Shown here: piece after piece, positions 46,291 to 53,821 of the stretch
Numbering within the stretch: position 1 is the first letter of the stretch
Layout: every line of letters starts with the position of its first letter
Source of the DNA: JAZIHH01 sp036678685
GTDB taxonomy: Bacteria > Bacillota > UBA4882 > UBA10575
Direction: 5' to 3'
DNA: 64,000 nucleotides
NCBI GenBank assembly: GCA_036678685.1
Contig: JAZIHH010000027.1
Location: forward strand, 62,001-126,000
The notes under the pieces: generated by a model
The model's database searches: none
The model's input: the letters and a program-made list of their open reading frames with translations, nothing else
What the model was told of the DNA's origin: nothing
Position numbers and translations under genes: made by a program

Positions 46291-46347
46291 CCTTAAGAAG
46301 AAACGGGATCCTTAAGAAGAAAGGGTACCCTTAAGAAGAAACGGCAG
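46291..46347. repeat. Three 19-base tandem repeats
   Basis: Units beginning ccttaagaagaaacggg at 46291, 46310 and 46329, an exact 19-base period with one or two changes per unit. They lie in the gap between the NatB-like gene and ompH. Each unit holds ccttaagaag, so this may be a protein-binding array or just a slippage repeat. Confidence 0.65.
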
Positions 46348-46423
46348 GGAATTCATTTTGGCGGCAGGAAAAGAAGGAGAAAGGGGGAATAACCTTTATT
46401 AGTGAGAGGAAGGGGCGGTAAGG

Positions 46424-46993
46424 ATGAAACGGACCAAACTCTTCTTTTTGTTATCAGGAGTATTATTATTCTTTTTAACATCGGGTTTCGTTGAAGCGTT
46501 TTTTTGGCGAACCCCGGAGTACGGATTTATAGATTTAACACGTATTCAGGCGGAAGCCCGCCGTTATTCCCTTCTCCAGGAGGAACTGGACCGCTTGGAA
46601 CAGGAGTTCGAAGCCTTCCGGGAGGAGGTCCGGGCGGAACATGCCCGGAAAGTGAGGGAGCTCACGAAGGAATTCACGGCGAAAATCGGGGAAGACGGGA
46701 TCGAAATGCCCGTCCTGGAAGAGGAATTTACCCGGCGGGCGGAAAAGCTGGCCGAAGAGAACCAGGCCAAACTGGACCAAAAGCGGGCGGAGATTGACCG
46801 GTTAAAAGAGGAGAGAAGAAAAGCGGTTGAAGACGAGTTGAAGGTTATTGTGGAAAAGGTGGCGAAAAAGACCCGCGTGCAAGCGGTCTTGTTGAAAGAG
46901 CGGATTATTACCGGCGGCCGGGACCTCACCGATGACGTGCTGAAAGAATGGGAGAAAGAGCTGGCCGCCAGGGAAAAGAGGGAAAAGAAATAA
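46424..46993 (+). CDS. ompH: OmpH/Skp-family periplasmic chaperone
   Basis: 189 residues. Signal peptide ~1-25, then a short core strand (YGFIDLTRIQAEA), a long coiled coil (~45-140, Glu/Lys/Arg-rich) and a closing GGRDLTDDVLKEWEKEL, which matches the OmpH end pattern. Skp/OmpH escorts unfolded outer-membrane proteins through the periplasm. It is good evidence for an outer membrane. The bam and lpx genes that often flank it are absent. Confidence 0.82.
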   Translation: MKRTKLFFLLSGVLLFFLTSGFVEAFFWRTPEYGFIDLTRIQAEARRYSLLQEELDRLEQEFEAFREEVRAEHARKVRELTKEFTAKIGEDGIEMPVLEEEFTRRAEKLAEENQAKLDQKRAEIDRLKEERRKAVEDELKVIVEKVAKKTRVQAVLLKERIITGGRDLTDDVLKEWEKELAAREKREKK

Positions 46994-47051
46994 GGGAGAG
47001 GGAGCGCTTTCCCTTTCAAGGAACAAGAAAGACGGGAGGAGGGTAAGAACC

Positions 47052-47897
47052 TTGGCCGGCAAAAAAGGAGACGGGAAAAAAGTCTTAATTACCGGAGCCG
47101 CGGCGGGGATTGGGGCGGCTATTGCCGTTCGCCTTGCGGACGAGGGTTATCAGGTCTGGGGGACGACGCGGGATCTTGCCAAAGTCAATTCCTTTCCGGA
47201 CGAATTGCGCCAAAAAGTCACTTTTGTCGCTTTGGACGTGACGGATGACGATTCCGTCCGCCGCGGCGTGGCGGAGTTTTTCCGCCAGGCCGGGACGATT
47301 GATATCCTTATTAACAATGCCGGTTACGGCGTTTTCGGGCCCCTCGAGGAGTTTCCCGTGGCCAAGGCGGAGGCGCTGTTTGCCGTCAATTATTTCGGCG
47401 CTCTCCGAATGATCCAGGCGGTTCTTCCGGCCATGCGGGAGCAGCGTAGCGGGCTGATTATCAACATCACTTCCCTGGCCGGCACCTTTGTCATTCCCTT
47501 TCAGGTGCATTATTCGGCGTCCAAATTTGCCCTGGAAGCGCTGACCGAAGGCTTGCGTCAGGAGGTGCGGCCCTTTGGGATCAAGGTGACCGCCATCGCC
47601 CCGGGGGATATCAAGACCCGGTTTAACGAGGTGACCGACTGGGAGATGAAGGAGGATTCCCCCTACCGGAAATGGGCGGAGCGCTGCTGGCAGGTGATTG
47701 AGGAAAACATGACAAAAGCCCCCCCGCCCCGGGTGGTGGCGGAAAAAGTCAGACGGGTGGCGGCGCTGGCCAATCCCGCTCCCGGTTACCCGGTGGGGGA
47801 CTTTATCTCCACCAAGTTGCCTTTGGTCAACCGTTTTTTATCCGGGCGGGTGCGGCAGAAATTGACCAGAATCTTTTACGGCGTGGATTTTCTGTAG
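47052..47897 (+). CDS. Short-chain dehydrogenase/reductase (SDR)
   Basis: 281 residues. NAD(P)-binding GAAAGIGAAIAVRLA, the NNAGYG motif, catalytic Ser in INITSLAGTFV and Tyr-x-x-x-Lys in YSASKFALEA. Classical SDR; the substrate is not predictable. Starts at TTG47052 after ggaggag. A hairpin follows at once. Confidence 0.92.
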   Translation: MAGKKGDGKKVLITGAAAGIGAAIAVRLADEGYQVWGTTRDLAKVNSFPDELRQKVTFVALDVTDDDSVRRGVAEFFRQAGTIDILINNAGYGVFGPLEEFPVAKAEALFAVNYFGALRMIQAVLPAMREQRSGLIINITSLAGTFVIPFQVHYSASKFALEALTEGLRQEVRPFGIKVTAIAPGDIKTRFNEVTDWEMKEDSPYRKWAERCWQVIEENMTKAPPPRVVAEKVRRVAALANPAPGYPVGDFISTKLPLVNRFLSGRVRQKLTRIFYGVDFL

Positions 47898-47898
47898 G

Positions 47899-47922
47899 GT
47901 AACCCGCCTTCGCGCGGGTTAC
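47899..47922 (+). terminator. Hairpin after the SDR gene
   Basis: gtaacccgc pairs perfectly with gcgggttac around cttcgc. A GC-rich run without T-run follows, so termination may be weak. Confidence 0.5.
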
Positions 47923-48071
47923 TTACCGGCCTCACGGCCTCGCCCCGGCGGGGTATGATTCGGAGGTATTATTTCAGGGAGAGACGGCTAAATATACTCT
48001 GCAGGGGTATTTTTTTTATTTCTTCGGGTCTTACTCCTCTTTTTCACGGGGTAAGGAAAGGGGTGGAGATT

Positions 48072-49484
48072 GTGGGTTGGAAGCGGGAGAACGAATACTT
48101 AATCACGATAGAACCGGGGATCCAGGCTTACCTGACGCCGGAGCTTGAAAAAACACTGGATGCAACCGCCGTCCAGCAGCTGGTTAACGCTTCCCGCCTG
48201 CCCGGGGTCTACCGGGTGCTGGCCCTTCCCGACGTGCATGCCGGTTACGGCCTTCCGGTAGGCGGGGTTATGGCGACCCGGGCCGCAGACGGGGTGATCT
48301 CACCCGGCGCCGTAGGGGTTGATATCAACTGCGGGGTCCGGCTGCTGGCCACCGATTTGACGGAAGAGGCCGTGGTGAAGATGGAAACCAGGGATAAACT
48401 GCTCTCCGCTTTCCGGCGGGAGATACCGGCCGGCGAAGGCAAAGACGGGGTCTTGCAGCTTCCGGAGAAAGATTTCCGCCGGCTTTTGCAAAACGGTCCC
48501 GGTTTTTTGGCGGAACGGGGATGGGGTGAAGCAAGGGACGTCCGGGTCACCGAAGAAGAGGGGAATCTGGCGGGGGCGGATCCCGCCCGGATCCCGGCCG
48601 GGCTTTTGGAATACGGCCGCCGGCAACTGGGTTCCCTGGGTTCGGGCAATCACTTTGTCGAACTGCAGGTGGTGGAGGAGATTTTTTCCGCGGAACCGGC
48701 CAAACTGTTCGGTCTTTTCCCCGGTCAGGTCACGGTGATGGTCCATACCGGTTCCCGGCGCATGGGCAACGGCACAGCCTTGCATTATGTCAAGGAGGTA
48801 TGCCGGCCGGCGATGAAAAAATACGGCATTGAAATACCCCACCCGGACCTGGCCTGTGTCCCCTGGGGGACGCCGGAGGCGGAAAGCTACTGGGGAGCCA
48901 TGGCCGCCTGCGCCAATTATGCCTGGGCCAACCGGCAGGTGTTGACCGAGAAGATCCGCGGGGTCTTGCGGGAGGTATTTTCCGGTAAATTTGCCACCTG
49001 GACGGTATATGACGTGGCCCATAATATCGCCAAGATCGAGGAATTCGCCGGCGAAAAAATGATCGTGCACCGCAAGGGAGCCACCCGGGCCCTGCCCGCT
49101 GGCGACCGGCGGGTGCCCGCGGAATACCGACCGGTTGGACAGCCGGCGCTTATCCCCGGCAGTATGGGAACCAGGTCCTGGGTGGTCATTGGGACGCCCG
49201 GGATTCACCGGACCCTGAATTCGGTCAACCACGGGGCGGGCCGGGTTATGAGCCGGAGAAAAGCGGTGGGGAGGAAAAAAGAAGCCGGCTTGATTACCTG
49301 GGAAGAGTTTTACGCCTCCACGAAGGAAAAAGGAATTCTGGTCGCCAGCGGAACCGGCTCCGATCTGCGGGATGAAGCACCCGGGGCCTATAAGGATTCG
49401 GATGAGGTGATCAGGACCATGGTTCTGGCCGGTCTGGTGCAGCCGGTGGCCGCGCTTAAACCGGTAGTGGTATTAAAAGGCTAG
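48072..49484 (+). CDS. rtcB: RNA-splicing ligase RtcB
   Basis: About 470 residues. Metal and GMP-site motifs are complete: DVHAGYGLPVGGVMAT, GVDINCGVRLL, GSGNHFVELQ, HTGSRRMGNGTA, the guanylation His in VHRKGATRALPAGD, and NHGAGRVMSRRKA. It joins RNA 2',3'-cyclic phosphate or 3'-phosphate ends to 5'-OH ends using GTP and Mn2+. No RtcA, archease or PrfH gene is near. The open frame extends to ATG47955, but those ~39 residues are not family-like; GTG48072 or GTG48063 is the likelier start. Confidence 0.93.
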   Translation: MGWKRENEYLITIEPGIQAYLTPELEKTLDATAVQQLVNASRLPGVYRVLALPDVHAGYGLPVGGVMATRAADGVISPGAVGVDINCGVRLLATDLTEEAVVKMETRDKLLSAFRREIPAGEGKDGVLQLPEKDFRRLLQNGPGFLAERGWGEARDVRVTEEEGNLAGADPARIPAGLLEYGRRQLGSLGSGNHFVELQVVEEIFSAEPAKLFGLFPGQVTVMVHTGSRRMGNGTALHYVKEVCRPAMKKYGIEIPHPDLACVPWGTPEAESYWGAMAACANYAWANRQVLTEKIRGVLREVFSGKFATWTVYDVAHNIAKIEEFAGEKMIVHRKGATRALPAGDRRVPAEYRPVGQPALIPGSMGTRSWVVIGTPGIHRTLNSVNHGAGRVMSRRKAVGRKKEAGLITWEEFYASTKEKGILVASGTGSDLRDEAPGAYKDSDEVIRTMVLAGLVQPVAALKPVVVLKG

Positions 49485-49605
49485 CGGCGGTTTTAAAAGG
49501 CCGGGCCGGGCGCTTTTCCTGAATTTGCCGGCGGGTTTTCTGATAAATTTTCTTCTCTCGGTCAAGACTTAAATTGTTGGTGAAAACGACCGGGGAGGGG
49601 AGAAA

Positions 49606-49794
49606 GTGCTCAACAACCAACAATTACAGGCTGCGCTGGGGCAAATGAACCAGATCTGCAGCCAGTTGCGGCAGGCGGAACAACAAAACGCCCAGATGTT
49701 GCAACAGTTGGTCCAGGCCGAACAGATGGCCCAGCAACAACTGAACCAGATCCAGGGGACAATATCCCAGTTGATGCAGAATTTGCAAGGCTAA
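49606..49794 (+). CDS. Gln-rich coiled-coil microprotein, 62 aa
   Basis: GTG49606 follows gggaggggag. The protein is almost one amphipathic helix made largely of Gln, Leu, Asn and Met (QAEQQNAQMLQQLVQAEQ), with leucines at heptad-like spacing and few charges. A perfect terminator follows, so it is a self-contained small gene. Its composition recalls small Gln/Asn-rich spore or structural peptides of Clostridia, but no family is certain. Confidence 0.65.
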   Translation: MLNNQQLQAALGQMNQICSQLRQAEQQNAQMLQQLVQAEQMAQQQLNQIQGTISQLMQNLQG

Positions 49795-49796
49795 GC

Positions 49797-49828
49797 AAAG
49801 AGGCCAAACCTGAGGGTTTGGCCTCTTT
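49797..49828. terminator. Perfect terminator after the microprotein gene
   Basis: aaagaggccaaacc pairs exactly with ggtttggcctcttt (14 bases) around tgag. The A-run and T-run on the two arms make it work from either side. Confidence 0.85.
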
Positions 49829-49965
49829 ACGCGGGCCACGCTTAAAAAATACGCCGGACAAACGGCGCCTCTTTTTTTGGTGCGCCCGGAGCCGGCGTTC
49901 ATTTTATGTTGGGTGCCGGTTTTTTGTTAAAACCACCACAGCCGAATCAAGCCCTCCGCTTATGC

Positions 49966-50091
49966 CTACAATATGCCTCTCGCCCGCAGCCGGGCTACCC
50001 GGCCGGCTATCAAGCGGCCAATTTTAATGGCGGTTTCTTCCCCATCCCGCTCCAGCAGGTTTTGTAAACAACTCTCTTTAACCTGCGGCAC
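49966..50091 (-). CDS. Possible small protein, 41 aa
   Basis: On the minus strand GTG50091 opens a charged helix-like peptide (LLERDGEETAIKIGRLIAGR). A strong gaaaggag sits directly before it, almost too close for that start, so the true start may differ. The remaining 49829-50235 holds no other gene that I can see. Weak call. Confidence 0.3.
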   Translation of the reverse strand: MPQVKESCLQNLLERDGEETAIKIGRLIAGRVARLRARGIL

Positions 50092-50235
50092 CTCCTTTCA
50101 GGTAAAATCAATGCCCGGCTTTACTACCCGCATAAGGCAAAAACCATTATAATAAAATTATTTTTTTGAGCATGGGTCACCCGCCGGTGGCCGGAGAGAG
50201 TATTTGAAAAATTTGTGACAAATGCCAGATTTATA

Positions 50236-50292
50236 TTGACAAAGGCGAAATTACCGGTAAGATATCAGTGGGGGCTGACTGAACGTTCGGTC
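50236..50292 (+). promoter_or_regulatory. Promoter and TetR operator of the efflux operon
   Basis: TTGACA at 50236-50241 and TAAGAT at 50258-50263 (16-base spacer) form a likely promoter. Just downstream, 50277-50292 is a near-perfect 16-base palindrome (gactgaacgttcggtc, 14 of 16 symmetric), the size and type bound by TetR/AcrR dimers. Its place at the start of transcription, 20 bases before the tetR gene, fits autorepression of the whole operon. Confidence 0.7.
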
Positions 50293-50312
50293 GAGAAGGA
50301 GAGGATGAGCTG

Positions 50313-50918
50313 ATGCTAAAAAAGGAAAAAATCCATCCGGTCCAAAGTGAAGAGACGAAGCAAAAAATTCTCCGGGCCGCGGCCGAGGTGTTTTCAGAAA
50401 AAAGTTACCATACGGCTACTGTTACCGAGATCACGGAACGGGCGGGAGTGGCAAAGGGGACTTTGTACTGGTATTTTCCGGGGAAAGCCCAGCTTTTCAT
50501 CGGCATGATGGAGGACGTCTTTTTTTCCCTCTTCGCGCGGATGGAGAAGATAAAGGAGGACCCGGCTTTGGCGCCGGACGGGAGGATCCGGACGATTATC
50601 GGCGAATACTTGCGGATTTTCCGTAATCCATTGTGGGCGCGGGCCTTTTCCAGTAATCTGTTTGAACTGGCGCGGGAATTCCGTTCCAAGTTGAAAAAGT
50701 GGGGAAGCGATTTCTATCGTTTGAACCGGGAAGTGATCAAAAAATGCATGGCCGAAGGCTTGATCCGGGACGACCTGGACTGTGAAAAAATCTCCTTCGG
50801 TTTTATCGGCATCATTATGGAATTCGCGAAGCTGCATGGTTTAGGGGAGATTGACTATTCCCTGGAAGAAGAGACGGATTTTATTTACCGCTTTCTTTTC
50901 GAGGGAATCGGGAAATAG
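50313..50918 (+). CDS. TetR/AcrR-family repressor of the RND efflux operon
   Basis: 201 residues. The N-terminal helix-turn-helix is typical: AAEVFSEKSYHTATVTEITE followed by AGVAKGTLYWYFPGKAQLF. The C-terminal half is an all-helical ligand domain. It probably binds the palindrome at 50277 and lets go when a toxic compound binds. First gene of the operon with tolC-, hlyD- and acrB-like genes behind it. Confidence 0.9.
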   Translation: MLKKEKIHPVQSEETKQKILRAAAEVFSEKSYHTATVTEITERAGVAKGTLYWYFPGKAQLFIGMMEDVFFSLFARMEKIKEDPALAPDGRIRTIIGEYLRIFRNPLWARAFSSNLFELAREFRSKLKKWGSDFYRLNREVIKKCMAEGLIRDDLDCEKISFGFIGIIMEFAKLHGLGEIDYSLEEETDFIYRFLFEGIGK

Positions 50919-50978
50919 ACTACGGGAAAACCATGGTTGTACCGGCGGGCGGGCGCAAGAAGGTTTAACAGGGGAGTG

Positions 50979-52361
50979 ATGGGCTTGAAAAAAAGAATCG
51001 CAGCGGGCTTGTGTCTTCTTCTTTTCCTGACTCCGGTTTTTCCCGCGGCGGCCACGGGGGCGGTCACGGGCGCCGGGACGGTGGCGATCGATTTGGCCGA
51101 CGCCGTGGCCATGGCTTTGGCCAACCCGCTGAATTTAGGAGCGGCGGAAGCGGCTGTGGCCGAAGCCGCGGCCGGTTTGGACAAAGCCCGGGCGGCCCAA
51201 TGGCCCGGGCTGTCCGTCAGCACCAGTGTGACCCGGGTAAGTGAACAGCCGTCGATGATGCCGCAAGAATTGATAGATTTAATACCCGGTTATACCGGTC
51301 CTACCGGGGACACCGGTCCTGCCGAATTATATTCCACCGGTTTCAGCCTGAGCTGGCCCCTTTATACCGGGGGACGGGTGCGTTCCGGGATTGCCATGGC
51401 CGAATTGAGGCTGGAGGCTTCCCGGATGGAATACAAAAATCAGCGTGACCAAACCCTATACCGGACCGTCGTCAGTTACATAAATCTTTTGCAAGCCGGG
51501 GAAATGGTGGAACTCAGCCGCCAAAGCGTGGCGATGGTCGAAGAACACCTGGCAATGGTGGAGTTCCAGTATGAACTGGGCGCCGCCACCGCCACCGATC
51601 TTTTGGCAACCGAAATTCACCTCTCCCAGGCGCAACAAGGAGCGGCCCGGGCGGAACACGCCAAGACCCTGGCTGCGATGAACCTCCGCAGCCTGCTGGG
51701 GCTCGAGGGGGGAGAAGAGTTGGTCCTGGCCGGGATCAACGGGCTGAGGGAGCGGGATTTTCCCCTGCCTTCTCCGGAAGAGGCCGCCGCCATTGCCATG
51801 GAAGCCCGTCCCGAGCCGGCGCTCCTCAGGAACTATCTGGCGCTCGCCAAAGAGAATCTGGAGGCGGCGAAGGCGTTCTGGAAACCCAACGTGGTACTGG
51901 TCGGGAAATATGGGGCCGACGGGCGTCCCGAGTGGGAATTTTCCGACCCTGTCTTGAGTTTGACCCTGGCCGTGGAAGCGACGCTCTTTAGCGGCGGCGG
52001 CAACCGGGCGGCCGTTAAAGAGCGGGAGGCGGCAGTGGCCAAAGCGGACTATGCTTACCGGCAGGCCGTGGCCGGGATTGAACTGGAGATCAACCAGAAG
52101 TATCTGGGTGTGACCGAAGCCAGGCAAGCATGGGAACTAGCCCGGCTGACCCTCAGGCAGGCTCAAGAGAACTACGAATTTACGCAGGCCCGATACCAGT
52201 TGGGCGCAGCCGGCCCTTTGGAGGTTTTAACCGCGCAGAATACTCTTCATCAGTGCCGGTTCGAAGAACTGACCGCCGGGTACGGTTATTTCCTGGCCGT
52301 CATGGAATTTTATCATACCATGGGGAGGATAGAGAGTTTTCTCGAGGAGGTTAAGTCCTGA
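50979..52361 (+). CDS. TolC-family outer-membrane efflux channel
   Basis: About 460 residues with a signal peptide (KKRIAAGLCLLLFLTPVFPAAA). Two repeats of the outer-membrane efflux domain with long helices and the strand motif FSLSWPLYTGGRVRSG in the first half and LTLAVEATLFSGGGNRAAVK in the second. It is the outer-membrane exit duct, so it is direct evidence for an outer membrane. Start at ATG50979 or TTG50985; the open frame back to 50937 lacks a ribosome-binding site. Confidence 0.92.
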   Translation: MGLKKRIAAGLCLLLFLTPVFPAAATGAVTGAGTVAIDLADAVAMALANPLNLGAAEAAVAEAAAGLDKARAAQWPGLSVSTSVTRVSEQPSMMPQELIDLIPGYTGPTGDTGPAELYSTGFSLSWPLYTGGRVRSGIAMAELRLEASRMEYKNQRDQTLYRTVVSYINLLQAGEMVELSRQSVAMVEEHLAMVEFQYELGAATATDLLATEIHLSQAQQGAARAEHAKTLAAMNLRSLLGLEGGEELVLAGINGLRERDFPLPSPEEAAAIAMEARPEPALLRNYLALAKENLEAAKAFWKPNVVLVGKYGADGRPEWEFSDPVLSLTLAVEATLFSGGGNRAAVKEREAAVAKADYAYRQAVAGIELEINQKYLGVTEARQAWELARLTLRQAQENYEFTQARYQLGAAGPLEVLTAQNTLHQCRFEELTAGYGYFLAVMEFYHTMGRIESFLEEVKS

Positions 52362-53821
52362 TGCGTAAAGGGTGGATTATAATTATATTATTGGCAGTTG
52401 TCCTGTTGACGGGGGTGGTGACGGTAGTCTCCCGGAACCGGCGTCACGACGACTTTCCGCAGCCGGCGGCCGGGGAGGAAAACGGGCGGCCGGTCCTCGT
52501 GGAGGCGGTCCCGGTCACCAGGGGTGACCTCTTTCGCACCATCGATTTTAATGTCAGTTTTTACCCGCAAAGCAGTGTGCCGGTGGTGCCGAAAGTCGCG
52601 GGCACGGTCGCCGAGGTTTATGTTGCCGTAGGCGACCGGGTGCAAGCGGGTGATCTCTTATTTGTCATTGACGACCGGCAGTACCGGTTGCAACATAAGC
52701 AGGCGGAAGCCGCCTACCAGGCGGCCCAGGCTCAGCTGACGCAAGCCCGGGTGGCGCTGGCCGGGGCGGAACAGGGGTTGGCCAACGCCCGCCGGATGCT
52801 GGAGGAGCGCACACAGTACCGGCAGCAACTGCAGGCGGCTGAGAGCCAGTTGAAACTGGCCGAATCCCAGTACCAGGCGGCCAAGGCCGCTTTGGCGCAG
52901 GCGGAAACCGCCTTGGCCAACGCGGAAGAGGATTACCTGCGGGCCGCGGAGCTATTTGAACGTAAAATGATCTCCCGCCAGCAACTGGATGGGGCCAAGT
53001 TGCAGTTCGAGTCGGCCAAAGCCGCCTACGAAGGGGCGCTGGAAAGGCTGAACCAGGCGAAAATAGGGATGGACGCGGCCCGCGAAAGTCTGGACCTGGC
53101 GCGCGACAGTTTTAATGACCCGCTCGCCCTCAAACAGCAGGTTGATGCCGCCGAGACCCAGTATAAGGTCGCCCGCTCGACCTTGCAAGCCGCGGAGGCC
53201 CAGGTGAAACAGGCCGGGGTTGCCCTGGAACTGGCGGAACTCCAGTTGGACTACACCCGGGTCCGGGCGGAAATCGCCGGGACCATTGCCGAATTAAACG
53301 TGGAGAAAGGGAGCGTGAGCGCGCCGGGTACTCCCGCCGGATTGATCATTGACAACAGGAAAATGAAAGCCAAAGCCCTGGTGGCGGAGGGTCAAATCCC
53401 AATGCTGGCCCCGGGGACAACAGTTTCCCTGACGGCCAATGCCTGGCCGGGCCGGACATTTTCCGGAAGGGTCGCGACCGTAAGTCCGCTGGCCGACCGG
53501 CAGACCCGCCTCTTTCCCGTGGAAATTGTCGTGGAGAATCCCGGCGGGGAACTGCGGGCGGGAATGCAGGGCGTTGTTACCCTGGTGACCGCCGCGGCGG
53601 AAGATCTTCCGCTCCTTCCCGTGGACGCCGTCCTTTATGACCATGACCGGCCCTTTGTTTATGTTGTGGAAAACGGGCGGGCCGTGCGCAGAACTATTGC
53701 CATCGAACTGGAAAGCGGCGACCGGGCGGCGGTGACCGCCGGGGTCGATGAAGGTGATTTTGTGATCATCCGCGGACAACACCAGGTTCAAGACGGAACG
53801 TTAGTTGAGGTGAGAACATGA
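52361..53821 (+). CDS. RND efflux periplasmic adaptor (HlyD/AcrA family)
   Basis: 486 residues. N-terminal anchor (~5-22, no Cys lipobox), a split lipoyl domain (VAEVYVAVGDRVQAGDLLFVIDDRQ; IAGTIAELNVEKGSVSAPGT), a long Gln/Ala-rich helical hairpin (~110-305) and beta-barrel and membrane-proximal domains (TRLFPVEIVVENPGGELRAGMQG). The hairpin is longer than that of AcrA, which may suit a wide periplasm. It overlaps the TolC gene by one base. Confidence 0.93.
   Translation: MRKGWIIIILLAVVLLTGVVTVVSRNRRHDDFPQPAAGEENGRPVLVEAVPVTRGDLFRTIDFNVSFYPQSSVPVVPKVAGTVAEVYVAVGDRVQAGDLLFVIDDRQYRLQHKQAEAAYQAAQAQLTQARVALAGAEQGLANARRMLEERTQYRQQLQAAESQLKLAESQYQAAKAALAQAETALANAEEDYLRAAELFERKMISRQQLDGAKLQFESAKAAYEGALERLNQAKIGMDAARESLDLARDSFNDPLALKQQVDAAETQYKVARSTLQAAEAQVKQAGVALELAELQLDYTRVRAEIAGTIAELNVEKGSVSAPGTPAGLIIDNRKMKAKALVAEGQIPMLAPGTTVSLTANAWPGRTFSGRVATVSPLADRQTRLFPVEIVVENPGGELRAGMQGVVTLVTAAAEDLPLLPVDAVLYDHDRPFVYVVENGRAVRRTIAIELESGDRAAVTAGVDEGDFVIIRGQHQVQDGTLVEVRT

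Noticed and set aside
46291..46347. CRISPR or attachment site
   Set aside because: The repeats are directly joined with no spacers and no integrase is near.
48300..49232. 310-codon minus-strand open frame
   Set aside because: Shadow of rtcB, whose motifs are all in the plus-strand frame.
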